In this document: piece after piece, positions 16,517 to 25,204 of the stretch
Layout: each line of letters begins with the position of its first letter
Position numbering within the stretch: the stretch's first letter is position 1
Assembly: GCF_002407245.1 (NCBI RefSeq)
Contig: NZ_CP010681.1
Coordinates: forward strand, 2,976,001-3,040,000
Direction: 5' to 3'
DNA length: 64,000 nt
DNA from: Phaeobacter piscinae
Lineage (GTDB): Bacteria; Pseudomonadota; Alphaproteobacteria; Rhodobacterales; Rhodobacteraceae
The notes under the pieces: generated by a model
Told to the model about the DNA's origin: nothing
Databases searched by the model: none
Seen by the model: only the letters and a program-made list of their open reading frames with translations
Program-made: the position numbers and the translations under genes

Positions 16517-17905
16517 TCAAAGCGTCCCGTCCCCCTTGGGCAGGCAGATGTCAAACACCGTGCCCTCCGGACCGGTTTCGCGTAGAACCACCATGCCACC
16601 ATGACCGCGCGCCAGCTCATCGGCGATGGCAAGGCCCAGGCCGGTGCCGCCTTTGCGGATGCCACCCTGAAACGGGGTAAAGAGGTTTTCTCGTGCCTTT
16701 GGCGGTAGACCGGGGCCGGTATCCGCAACCGAGATCCACCAGCTTTCGGTGTCTTCGCGGGCAGAGAGGGTGATCTGCCCCTCCTGCCCCGTGGCCTCGA
16801 TCGCCTGACGCGCGTTGCGCACCAGGTTCATCACGATCCGAAACAGCTGCTCGGGATCGGCCCGCAGGCTCAGATCCACAGGCACCTCATTCAGGAAACG
16901 GACCCGCCCCTCAGCGCCCCCGGCCAGGCTCTCGCTTTCCAGAATATCCTCCACCTGCCCATGCAGGGCGACGCGGCCAAAGGTCGGCGCCGGTTCCTCC
17001 GCCCGGCCAAACGCCAGCGTCCCCTCGCAAAGCGACACCGCGCGGGTGATCGAATTCACCAGCTTGGGCGCAAGGCGGCGCACCAGCGGATCTTCACTCA
17101 TCTCGATACGGTCGGTGAACAGCTGCGCCGAGGTCAGGATATTGCGCAGATCATGGCTCACCTTGGCCACCGCACCGCCCAGCTGCGCCAGCCGCTCACG
17201 CTGCTTCAGCGCCTGTGTCAGCTCGGTCTGCAACTGCATCAGCGCCTCTTCCGCCTCACGCAATTCGCGGACCCCGGCGGTGGGATGAATGATGCCGCGG
17301 GCGTCCTCCGGTGCGGCGGCATAGCGCTGCATATAGCCGATGACACCCTTGATCGGTTTCACCATGAACCGGCGCACCGCCGCAAACAACAGCACTGCGG
17401 TAAAGATGGAGATCACCGCAGACAACAGCAGAATGCGCACGCCATAGTCGATCATCGCAGCCCGCAGCCCGTCGGTCTCAATCGTGATCTCGATCAGCAG
17501 CCCGGCGTCACGCACCGGCGCGCCGATTACCCGGATGATCTGATTTTCCGGCGTCACCAGCCGCTGCATCGCATGGCCAATCAGCGCAAACGGGCTGCTC
17601 ATCCGCAAATCATAGGTGCCCGAAATCGGGGCCGGGATCGGTGAGGACAGCACCAGCTGGCGCACCTCATCCCGTCGCAGCACCACGTTAAAGACGCCTG
17701 CGTTTTCCAGCAGCTCAGCCTCCAGCTCGGTCTCCAGCATGTCATCGGCCAGCAGCGCCAGCGAGGCAATCTGCGCCCGCTCCAGCCGGTCTGCCAGATA
17801 ATCGAGCCGAAACCGGGAGATGGAGGGCACAAAGATCAGGATCTCGGCCAACATCACGAAGACCGTGGTCAGGATCAGGAATCTGCCTGAAAGCGTGTTG
17901 AGCAT
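16517..17905 (-). CDS. Membrane sensor histidine kinase (HAMP)
   Basis: This is a 462-residue two-component kinase. A first membrane helix (about residues 9-30), a periplasmic sensor of about 120 residues and a second helix (157-178) are followed by a HAMP-like linker. The dimerisation domain has phosphoacceptor His251 in KVSHDLRN. The ATPase domain has an N box (NLVRNARQAI), G1 (DTGPGLP) and G2 (GGTGLGL). No response regulator gene is adjacent. It is the last gene of a leftward operon, 16 bp after a flavoprotein gene, so its signal may concern envelope redox or lipid state; that link is inference. Confidence 0.9.
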   Translation of the reverse strand: MLNTLSGRFLILTTVFVMLAEILIFVPSISRFRLDYLADRLERAQIASLALLADDMLETELEAELLENAGVFNVVLRRDEVRQLVLSSPIPAPISGTYDLRMSSPFALIGHAMQRLVTPENQIIRVIGAPVRDAGLLIEITIETDGLRAAMIDYGVRILLLSAVISIFTAVLLFAAVRRFMVKPIKGVIGYMQRYAAAPEDARGIIHPTAGVRELREAEEALMQLQTELTQALKQRERLAQLGGAVAKVSHDLRNILTSAQLFTDRIEMSEDPLVRRLAPKLVNSITRAVSLCEGTLAFGRAEEPAPTFGRVALHGQVEDILESESLAGGAEGRVRFLNEVPVDLSLRADPEQLFRIVMNLVRNARQAIEATGQEGQITLSAREDTESWWISVADTGPGLPPKARENLFTPFQGGIRKGGTGLGLAIADELARGHGGMVVLRETGPEGTVFDICLPKGDGTL

Positions 17906-17921
17906 TCAGCCCCTTCCGGCG

Positions 17922-19343
17922 TTACGGGAGCCAGCGCTGCACAAATTGCACCACTCGTTTCACCATTGGACTATCAAAAAGCCGTGGCGAGAAATAGGCC
18001 CCTGCGACGCGTTTATTCACCTCCGATATGGTGGGATAGGGCGCCACCATGCCAGCAACCTGGCTCATCTTCAGGTTATTGGCGATGGCCATGGACCACA
18101 GCGCCACCAGCTCCCCCGCCTGATACCCCACGACGGAGGCCCCGACGGGGCGCCCCTTGACCACCATCACCTTGATCAGCCCCTTGCTTTTGCGTTCAGC
18201 CAGGGCGCGGTCGTTGTGGTGATAATCAAACCGCGCCACCTCCAGCCGGTCGCCATGTGTCTCGCGTGCTTGCGCCTCCGTTAGGCCGACCTGCGCCAGT
18301 TCCGGCGCGGTATAAGTCGCCCAGGGGATATGATTGGTTTTGGCCTTGGACGGCAGGCCAAACAGGATCGAGCGGATGATCACACCGGCGTGATACCCCG
18401 CCACATGGGTGAACTGCATCCCGCCTGCCACATCGCCAATGGCATAAACCCGGCGATTGCTGCTGCGCAGGCTGTCATCAACCACCACTCCCGCGCGATT
18501 GGTCTCAATCCCAGCGGCTTCCAGATTCAGCTTGTCGATATTGGCCTTCCGCCCGACCGCCATCAAAAGATGGCTGCCGTCGAACTGACGCCCATCCTTG
18601 GTGCGCACGCGAATGCCCCCGGCTTCCGTAGAGGTGATCGTTTCGGCCTGCGCGCCCTCGGCGGTCTCGACACCTTCGCCGCGCAGCTGGTCCAATACGA
18701 TGGCTGCCAGCTCCGGGTCATCCTTGCCCAGCGCCCGGTCGCCCTCGATCACGGTCACCTTGCTGCCCAGCCGGATATGGGCCTGCGCCATTTCCATACC
18801 GATAGGACCGCCGCCGATGATCAGCAGATGCTCTGGCCGCTCGCGCAGCTCAAACAGCGTTTCATTGGTATAATAGGGCACATCCGCCAGCCCATCGATG
18901 GGCGGCACGAGCGGAGAGGACCCCGTAGCGATCACAATCCGGCGGGCTGTGATCCGGTGCTCACCCGCCACGACCACGCGATCATCGACAAACCGCCCGT
19001 AGTCGCGAAGGACCCGCACACCAAAGCCTTCGAAGCGCTCCTGACTGTCCACGGGCGCGATGGTGGCGATCACGTCCTGCACATGATCCTTCGCGGCAGC
19101 ATAATCCACCACCGGCGCCTGATCCGCGACACCATAGGCGCTGGCATGGGCCTGACCATAAGCAACCTTGGCACTGGCCAGCAGCGATTTGGACGGCACA
19201 CAGCCGTAGTTCAGGCAATCGCCGCCCATCTTATGACCTTCCAGCAGCACCACGTCGGCGCCCATCTGGCTCGCCCCTGCCGCGACGGACAATCCGCCAG
19301 ACCCGGCCCCGATCACCAGAAGATCGCAAGTTATCTCATGCAT
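17922..19343 (-). CDS. Pyridine nucleotide-disulfide oxidoreductase (MerA/Lpd-like)
   Basis: This is a 473-residue FAD flavoprotein. The N-terminus has the FAD dinucleotide fold (VIGAGSGGLSVAAG) and the redox-active pair in GGDCLNYGCVPSKSLL. A second nucleotide site (IIGGGPIGMEMAQ) and ATGSSPLVPPI follow, with the dimerisation domain at the end. The usual catalytic His-Pro near the C-terminus is replaced by APYPTISEV, as in a MerA-like subgroup distinct from true lipoamide dehydrogenase. No metal-binding N-terminal domain is present, so mercury reduction is not claimed. It starts 2 bp after the TVP38-type gene's stop. Confidence 0.88.
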   Translation of the reverse strand: MHEITCDLLVIGAGSGGLSVAAGASQMGADVVLLEGHKMGGDCLNYGCVPSKSLLASAKVAYGQAHASAYGVADQAPVVDYAAAKDHVQDVIATIAPVDSQERFEGFGVRVLRDYGRFVDDRVVVAGEHRITARRIVIATGSSPLVPPIDGLADVPYYTNETLFELRERPEHLLIIGGGPIGMEMAQAHIRLGSKVTVIEGDRALGKDDPELAAIVLDQLRGEGVETAEGAQAETITSTEAGGIRVRTKDGRQFDGSHLLMAVGRKANIDKLNLEAAGIETNRAGVVVDDSLRSSNRRVYAIGDVAGGMQFTHVAGYHAGVIIRSILFGLPSKAKTNHIPWATYTAPELAQVGLTEAQARETHGDRLEVARFDYHHNDRALAERKSKGLIKVMVVKGRPVGASVVGYQAGELVALWSMAIANNLKMSQVAGMVAPYPTISEVNKRVAGAYFSPRLFDSPMVKRVVQFVQRWLP

Positions 19344-19345
19344 GG

Positions 19346-20149
19346 TCACTGGTCCTTTCCGGGGGTTGCAGGGCGGCGTTTCTTCAGCAGGATGGGCAGG
19401 GCCGCGAACACACACAGACCAAGGATCGGCCCGATCACAAACGGCTCCCACAGGATCGACAGATCCGGCGTCTCGCCCCGGTCAAACACCGCGCCAAGGC
19501 CCACACCAATCCAGGTGAAGACCACAGCACCGGGAATGATGCCCACTGCCGTCGTCCACAGAAAATTGATCAGCTTGACCCCGACCAGCGCGGGCAGGAG
19601 ATTGGCCACAAAGAACGGCACCGCCGGCACCAAACGCAACAGCAGCAGCACCTCGATCTCATTTTCCCGCAGCGCCTGCTTCAGGATTCGCACCCGCCCC
19701 TCTGCCGTTTCCAACCGGTGGGTCAGCATCGCCCCAAGCCCCCAACGTGCCGCCAGAAAGATGCCAACAGCCCCGACCGTGGCCGCCAGCACATTGAACA
19801 CCGTGCCCGCAACCAACCCGAACAGGAAGCCACCCGTGACAGAGGCCACAGCCGCACCGGGCAGCGAGAAAACGACAATCACCACATAGGCCAGCACAAA
19901 CAGACCAACGAGACCCAGATAATTGTCATCACGAAACGCCAACAGCGCCACCCGGTTGTCGCGCAGCGTCTCAAACGTCAGATAGTCGCCCAAGGTCATC
20001 GCGCCGATCACCGCAACCACCAGCACCAGCACCAGCGGCAGAAACCGGGTCAGCGCTGGTTTTTTCTCGCCCCTCCCCCCCGATTCGTCTGCGGGGGTCT
20101 GGGTCTGTGAATTATCTCCGATATCTGGCTGGTCGGACTGATCGGGCAT
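19346..20149 (-). CDS. TVP38/TMEM64 (DedA-like) membrane protein
   Basis: This is a 267-residue inner-membrane protein with an acidic, Gln-rich cytoplasmic N-terminus (1-32) and about six hydrophobic helices. The core motif FSLPGAAVASVTGGFLFG and the later LRLVPAVPFFVANLLPALVGV are the conserved re-entrant loops of the TVP38/VTT family, which includes lipid scramblases and DedA proteins. It is the first gene of an operon with the flavoprotein and histidine kinase. TVP38-flavoprotein pairing recurs in proteobacteria, but its function is not established. Confidence 0.88.
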   Translation of the reverse strand: MPDQSDQPDIGDNSQTQTPADESGGRGEKKPALTRFLPLVLVLVVAVIGAMTLGDYLTFETLRDNRVALLAFRDDNYLGLVGLFVLAYVVIVVFSLPGAAVASVTGGFLFGLVAGTVFNVLAATVGAVGIFLAARWGLGAMLTHRLETAEGRVRILKQALRENEIEVLLLLRLVPAVPFFVANLLPALVGVKLINFLWTTAVGIIPGAVVFTWIGVGLGAVFDRGETPDLSILWEPFVIGPILGLCVFAALPILLKKRRPATPGKDQ

Positions 20150-20447
20150 CTTATGTAAATCCTGCTGTCTGGGGCCATGGCTGACCGGTCGTTCATCGTC
20201 CCGCAGCTGCGGTTATTCGGATTGGTCGACATAGGCCCTATGGGCTTTGTCTCTGGCTATCCGGTAAATAGGCCCTGCACGAGACCATGCGCCACCTCTT
20301 CACGTCCGCTTGATCATCCCCTGCGAAAAAGTGAGCCAAACACCAATCTGCCCCCTGTCTGTTACAATTCTCTTCTGTTAGAGAGCCTCCAGCGTCCGGT
20401 TTTCATGGAAATGTTGCATTTCGTGCAGAAAACAACAGCGTTGGGGT

Positions 20448-20476
20448 TTGACTCGCAGGTCATTCCCTTCTAGAGA
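20448..20476 (+). promoter_or_regulatory. Candidate sigma-70 promoter of rpmH-rnpA-yidD
   Basis: A -35 element TTGACT (20448-20453) and a -10 element TAGAGA (20471-20476) are separated by exactly 17 bp, about 73 bp upstream of the rpmH start codon. Confidence 0.6.
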
Positions 20477-20548
20477 CCGGGCTTCGAGATAGACCCCCGG
20501 GTGGCCGATTCCGCGCCGTCCCGATGTAAACAGTTGGAGACCGGAGCG

Positions 20549-20683
20549 ATGAAACGCACCTATCAGCCTTCGAACCTGGTTCGCAAACGCCGCCACGGCT
20601 TCCGTGCGCGCATGGCCACCAAGGCAGGCCGCAAGATCCTGAACGCACGCCGCGCACGCGGTCGTAAGTCGCTGAGCGCGTAA
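20549..20683 (+). CDS. rpmH: 50S ribosomal protein L34
   Basis: This is a 44-residue, very basic protein beginning [18 protein letters not shown] and ending [10 protein letters not shown], the standard full-length L34 of the large subunit. ATG 20549 is preceded by a GGAG box 4-5 bp upstream; an in-frame upstream ATG at 20501 would add a non-homologous tail and is rejected. It heads the conserved rpmH-rnpA-yidD group and sits downstream of a good promoter. Confidence 0.97.
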
Positions 20684-20709
20684 TCGCGCCCAGCACTGTT
20701 CAGACGGAC

Positions 20710-21162
20710 ATGACACCGCCGGAGACCCCCAAGGATGGCTCAGCTGCCCAAGGGACCAGGTCTCCGGCGGTGTCCGTTTCTGCGTCTGAAACACCCGCAC
20801 GCAGCCTCCCCCAGCCGCAACCCGTTGTGATCGCCAAGCGCCGTGATTTTCTCGCGGCGGCGCGGGCACGGCGTCAGGGCACCAAGGGGATGATGGTTCA
20901 GGGCCGCAAACGCCACGCTGATGATCCCGTCGGCGATGGCATTCGCATGGGCTTTACCTGCTCCAAAAAGGTCGGCAATGCGGTAGCCCGCAACCGCGCC
21001 AAACGCCGCTTGCGCGAGGTGGCGCGGATGATTCTGCCAATCCACGGCCGCACTGGCTGGGATTATGTGCTGATTGGCCGTGCCGGTGGGACCGCTGACC
21101 GCCCGTTCGACGATCTGAAAAACGATCTGATCTACGCGTTGAAGAAAATTCACGGCAAGTAG
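20710..21162 (+). CDS. rnpA: Ribonuclease P protein component
   Basis: This is the protein subunit of RNase P, which binds the catalytic RNA and the 5' leader of pre-tRNAs. The 150-residue product contains the family core from about residue 43: [14 protein letters not shown], then [23 protein letters not shown], which holds the RNR motif. The first 40 residues are a Ser/Pro-rich extension of the sort seen in alphaproteobacteria; a shorter start is possible. It follows rpmH by 26 bp. Confidence 0.95.
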   Translation: MTPPETPKDGSAAQGTRSPAVSVSASETPARSLPQPQPVVIAKRRDFLAAARARRQGTKGMMVQGRKRHADDPVGDGIRMGFTCSKKVGNAVARNRAKRRLREVARMILPIHGRTGWDYVLIGRAGGTADRPFDDLKNDLIYALKKIHGK

Positions 21163-21256
21163 TCCCATCAGGCCGCGCCTGCTGGTGCGCCCTCCCCCGG
21201 CAGCCGCGACACCCCCGCAGATTGCTATGGGGCTCGATCGCGCCTATCTATGCGCC

Positions 21257-21529
21257 ATGACCCTGCTCGCCCATCTCTTCGCTCTGCCTGTGCGCGCCTA
21301 CCGGCTGCTGTTCAGCCCATGGGTCGGCTTCAACTGCCGCTACCAGCCCACTTGCTCAGCCTATGCGCTGGAGGCACTGGAGAAACACGGCGCCATCAGG
21401 GGCGCCTGGCTCACCGCGCGCAGAATCGGGCGCTGCCACCCCCTCGGCGGGGATGGCTACGATCCGGTGCCCGGCTGTGACCCCGACCATGACCGGGCCA
21501 AACAGGACCCGGCTGCTGGCCCCAGATAA
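21257..21529 (+). CDS. yidD: Membrane protein insertion efficiency factor YidD
   Basis: This is a 90-residue membrane-associated protein with the invariant block [22 protein letters not shown] and the later [15 protein letters not shown]. Conserved cysteines are at about residues 30, 37 and 58. YidD assists YidC-dependent insertion. ATG 21257 matches the normal family start [18 protein letters not shown]; upstream ATGs at 21185 and 21227 add unrelated residues. Confidence 0.93.
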   Translation: MTLLAHLFALPVRAYRLLFSPWVGFNCRYQPTCSAYALEALEKHGAIRGAWLTARRIGRCHPLGGDGYDPVPGCDPDHDRAKQDPAAGPR

Positions 21530-21534
21530 CCCGT

Positions 21535-22107
21535 TCAGAGCTTCTCAAAGAAAATCGTGACTTCGCCCAGCGTGACGCCATAGCGGCTCATATATGCTTT
21601 GTTCAGCAACCTGCCGTCCTCCAGAAGCCACATCCAGTCATCAAATGTCACCCGCATGGTGTCGGCCCCGGGCACCGGCAGATCAATTGTGTAGCCCCAG
21701 TTGAAGGTGTCCCCGCGCTCTTCACCCTTGGCGATGCCCTGAACCCCATCGGCGCTGCCCTCCCAGGTGTTCTCCCCGGTCTTGGTCAGCGACCAGATCC
21801 GCTGCTCGGTACTGCCATCGGCGTAGCGGAAATTCTCCGCCAGCGTCAGTACACGGCCGTCCCACTCACCGGTGATATCCACCTTGAACCGGCGCCGCAC
21901 AGTGCCGAACCGATCCGCGAACTGCCCATAAGCTACCGTCTTACCTTCAAAATACTCCTCCAGATTGAAGGTCTTATCACTTAGCTTTTCATCCGTCAGA
22001 CTGGGCCGCCCGCAAGACGCCAATGCCGCTACAGCTGCTGCCCCCGCGCCAAGAGCCGCCCAGCGCCCAAACCGAAACCGCCGTGGTGTTTCCGTCACAA
22101 ATGCCAT
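21535..22107 (-). CDS. DUF3833-family lipoprotein
   Basis: This is a 190-residue protein on the strand opposite its neighbours. Its leader (FGRWAALGAGAAAVAALASC) ends in a lipobox with the modified Cys at about residue 32, so it should be a membrane-anchored lipoprotein. The mature part is a beta-rich domain (LEEYFEGKTVAYGQFADRF, then DWMWLLEDGRLLNKAYM) matching DUF3833, of unknown function. The start ATG 22107 follows a GAGG box. It converges with yidD only 5 bp apart. Confidence 0.8.
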   Translation of the reverse strand: MAFVTETPRRFRFGRWAALGAGAAAVAALASCGRPSLTDEKLSDKTFNLEEYFEGKTVAYGQFADRFGTVRRRFKVDITGEWDGRVLTLAENFRYADGSTEQRIWSLTKTGENTWEGSADGVQGIAKGEERGDTFNWGYTIDLPVPGADTMRVTFDDWMWLLEDGRLLNKAYMSRYGVTLGEVTIFFEKL

Positions 22108-22271
22108 GTCGCACACCTCATCTTTGTCTTGTGTCTCTCGCTGTTGGCTACGCAGCGGCCCCGGTTTTGGATGACTCTGCCACCCGGCCTGCCCTCCGAT
22201 CCTGGCATTGCGACGCGCCTGCGGAGCCATTTCTTCTTGGCAAAACGCCGATCCTCGGCTAGGGCGCGCCC

Positions 22272-23159
22272 ATGCTTGATGATGATCTGGACGATATCCA
22301 CCCGCTGTTCGCCGGCGCCCCCTCGACGACGGAGTTCAAGAAGCTCCGCAAACGGATCGTGCGCTACGCGCGCGAGGCGATCGACCAATACGGCATGGTG
22401 GAACGGCGCGAGGACGGCAGCACGCCGAAATGGTTGGTCTGCCTCTCCGGTGGCAAGGACAGCTATACCCTGCTTGCGGTTCTCTATGAACTGAAGTGGC
22501 GCGGGCTTTTGCCGGTGGATCTGCTCGCCTGCAATCTGGATCAGGGTCAGCCCGGATTTCCAGCCACCGTGCTGCCCGAGTTTCTGGAGAAGATGGGGGT
22601 CCCGCACCGCATCGAATATCAGGACACCTACAGCATCGTGATGGATAAGGTCCCGCAGGGGCGCACATTTTGCGCCCTCTGCTCGCGTCTGCGGCGCGGC
22701 AACCTGTACCGGATCGCCCGTGAGGAAGGCTGCTCTGCCGTGGTTCTTGGCCATCACCGCGACGATATTCTTGAGACCTTCTTTATGAACCTCTTCCACG
22801 GCGGCCGTCTGGCAACCATGCCGCCAAAGCTGGTCAATGAGGAAGGGGATCTGTTCGTGTTCCGCCCCCTCGCGCATGTTGCCGAAGCGGATTGCGAGAA
22901 ATTCGCCAAAGCATTGAATTACCCGATCATTCCCTGCGATCTCTGCGGCAGTCAGGACGGATTGCAGCGCCAGCAGGTCAAACAGATTCTCGATCAGTGG
23001 GAATCAAACAGCCCGGGACGCCGTCAAGTGATGTTCCGCGCCCTGATGAATGCCCGCCCGTCGCATCTTCTGGACCCCAAACTGTTCGATTTTTCTGCGC
23101 TTATGCTGAAAAATCCCGATTTGAGGGCAGATTCCGATGAGATTCCCGATTTGCGTTAA
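22272..23159 (+). CDS. ttcA: tRNA 2-thiocytidine(32) synthetase
   Basis: This enzyme thiolates cytidine 32 of certain tRNAs using ATP and an Fe-S cluster. The 295-residue protein has the PP-loop SGGKDS at residues 59-64 and two CxxC pairs (Cys134/Cys137 in FCALCSR and Cys222/Cys225 in PCDLCG) that bind the cluster. Between them lies [16 protein letters not shown], which is characteristic of TtcA. It lies 112 bp upstream of the GGDEF/EAL gene, on the same strand. Confidence 0.96.
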   Translation: MLDDDLDDIHPLFAGAPSTTEFKKLRKRIVRYAREAIDQYGMVERREDGSTPKWLVCLSGGKDSYTLLAVLYELKWRGLLPVDLLACNLDQGQPGFPATVLPEFLEKMGVPHRIEYQDTYSIVMDKVPQGRTFCALCSRLRRGNLYRIAREEGCSAVVLGHHRDDILETFFMNLFHGGRLATMPPKLVNEEGDLFVFRPLAHVAEADCEKFAKALNYPIIPCDLCGSQDGLQRQQVKQILDQWESNSPGRRQVMFRALMNARPSHLLDPKLFDFSALMLKNPDLRADSDEIPDLR

Positions 23160-23225
23160 CTTGCCGGTCAGACCGCGACCTTAGTCTACAGCAGGCGCCA
23201 TATGCCGTAGGTGAAAGGTCTACAG

Positions 23226-24770
23226 ATGACAAAAACGCTGTCGCAGACGCTGACACAGGTCAGGAAACGGATTGCCCCGGTGCTGCTCGGGCCGCCGCTG
23301 CTTGCGTTTTTGCCGGCCCTTACACTGGCAACCTTCTGGCTGGGCGGCGAGGCGGCATTGCTGGCCGTGGCCCTCGGTCTGCCGCTGATCTTTGCCGCTT
23401 CAGGCGGATTTGCCTATTTCCGTCGCCCGACCATGCCCCGCGACAGCCTTACCGGGATGATGCTGCGCGAGGGATTCGATGAAATCGTCTCCGAGATCTA
23501 TGATAGCGCCGCCGATACTGGCCTGCGGTCTGCGGTCTTCATCGTCGAACTTGATGAATTCAAGGAGCTGGCACAGCGCCACGGACAGGAAACCGCCGAT
23601 CAGCTGGTCAACCGCTGTGGTGACCGCATTATGTCTATCTTGCGCCCGCAGGATTACGTCGCCCGCATAGGTGATTCGCGTTTCGCCATCTGCCTCACGC
23701 CGGTTTTGCAGATGGATCTCGAACTGGCGATCCAGATGGCCGGGCGCCTACAATCCTCCATTGAAGAGCCGATCGCAGTGGATGGCGCGTCGCTTTACAT
23801 CTCCTGTTCGGTCGGCTTCTGCCTTCATAGCCGCAGCCCCAGACCAACCGGCAACGACTGGATGGGCGCGGCCTGCACCGCCTTGCTGGATGCTCAGAAC
23901 AACGGCCCCTCCGGCATTCGCGCCTTCTCTCCCGAGATGGATCAGCGCAGCAAGGCCCGCGGCGATATGTTGGATGAGGTGACTGAGGCGCTGGAAAATG
24001 GCCAGATCCAGGCTTGGTTCCAGCCACAGATCTGCACCGACACCGGCCGTGTCTCCGGGTTCGAGGCCTTGGCCCGCTGGGCCCATCCGGTGCGCGGCAT
24101 GATCGCGCCGATGTCCTTCCTCCCGACCTTGGAAAGCGCCGGCCTGATGGAGCGTCTGAGCGAAATCATGCTCTACAACGCACTGACCGCGCTGAAGGCC
24201 TGGGATGCGGCTGGCCTCAACGTACCCTCTGTCGGCGTGAACTTCGCCACGGATGAGTTGCGCAACGCCAATCTGGTCGAGCGGATCAGCTGGGAGCTGG
24301 AGCGGTTTGGCCTCACGCCGGATCGGCTCAGCATAGAGATCCTCGAAACCGTGATGACGGATCGTCCGGATGATATGATCGTGCGCAATATCGCCGCCCT
24401 TGGCGAATTGGGCTGCGGTATTGATCTGGATGATTTTGGCACCGGCCATGCCTCCATTGCGGCGGTTCAGCGGTTCCGCGTCTCGCGGATCAAGATTGAC
24501 CGCTCTTTCGTGATGAAGGCGGACCGCGATCCCGAACAGCAAAAACTGATCGCTGCTATCCTGACCATGGCCGAACGGCTGGATCTGGCCACCCTCGCCG
24601 AGGGGGTGGAGACCGTCGGTGAACACGCGCTCCTGTCGCAGCTGGGTTGTGATCATGTGCAGGGCTTTGGCATTGGCCGCCCCATGCCGTTTGACCAAAC
24701 ACTCGACTGGATCGCCGCGCATGAGGCCAAGTTGCAAGAGGCGCCCACGATAGGGCGTCAGGGCAACTAA
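23226..24770 (+). CDS. Membrane GGDEF/EAL protein, likely c-di-GMP phosphodiesterase
   Basis: This is a 514-residue protein with two membrane helices (about residues 18-64), a GGDEF domain (70-235) and an EAL domain (250-500). The GGDEF site is degenerate: the loop reads RIGDSRF at 148-153, so cyclase activity is unlikely. The EAL domain keeps EAL at 280-282, NFATDELRN, EILET and DLDDFGTGH, so hydrolysis of cyclic di-GMP is expected. ATG 23226 has a GAAAGG box; a GTG at 23211 is an alternative. It stands alone between ttcA and yidC. Confidence 0.9.
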   Translation: MTKTLSQTLTQVRKRIAPVLLGPPLLAFLPALTLATFWLGGEAALLAVALGLPLIFAASGGFAYFRRPTMPRDSLTGMMLREGFDEIVSEIYDSAADTGLRSAVFIVELDEFKELAQRHGQETADQLVNRCGDRIMSILRPQDYVARIGDSRFAICLTPVLQMDLELAIQMAGRLQSSIEEPIAVDGASLYISCSVGFCLHSRSPRPTGNDWMGAACTALLDAQNNGPSGIRAFSPEMDQRSKARGDMLDEVTEALENGQIQAWFQPQICTDTGRVSGFEALARWAHPVRGMIAPMSFLPTLESAGLMERLSEIMLYNALTALKAWDAAGLNVPSVGVNFATDELRNANLVERISWELERFGLTPDRLSIEILETVMTDRPDDMIVRNIAALGELGCGIDLDDFGTGHASIAAVQRFRVSRIKIDRSFVMKADRDPEQQKLIAAILTMAERLDLATLAEGVETVGEHALLSQLGCDHVQGFGIGRPMPFDQTLDWIAAHEAKLQEAPTIGRQGN

Positions 24771-25204
24771 TCCATACAGTCATTGCGCAAGGCATCCAGC
24801 CCCGAGCACACAGCGCCCCCCCCTGACCATGACCAATCTGACCGGTCGCAGGTTGGCTACCTCAGCGGGCCGCCCGTCTTGCCTGCCAATCCCGTCGCCG
24901 GACCCTGCGCCTCTAGCCTTCCGTTCCAGCCAACGCCCCGCCTTCCAGAGCCTGCCTATTCTGAGGTTGGGCTTGATGCGGATCTGATGTGACCCTGCGT
25001 GGTGACCTCAGCCCGACCCGCTCCCCTGCCGCCCGCCCTTCCACTCGTCGTGAGGCGGCAATTCGACCTTTTACAGCGGTGATACAAGGAAATACCCCGT
25101 CATCCGCGTCGCGAGGCCGCCATGGGGGCGATTCCGCTTGACCTTTGGGGGGCATCTCTGTTGAACCACACCCTGTCATTCCATACACGAGGTGGCGGTC
25201 CCCA
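24771..25204. other. Spacer upstream of yidC
   Basis: No gene is supported in these 434 bp. Frames on both strands have no motifs. The yidC promoter presumably lies here. Confidence 0.5.

Noticed and set aside
18330..19889. 519-codon rightward frame over the flavoprotein and TVP38 genes
   Set aside because: It is a shadow of two well-supported leftward genes and crosses their junction.
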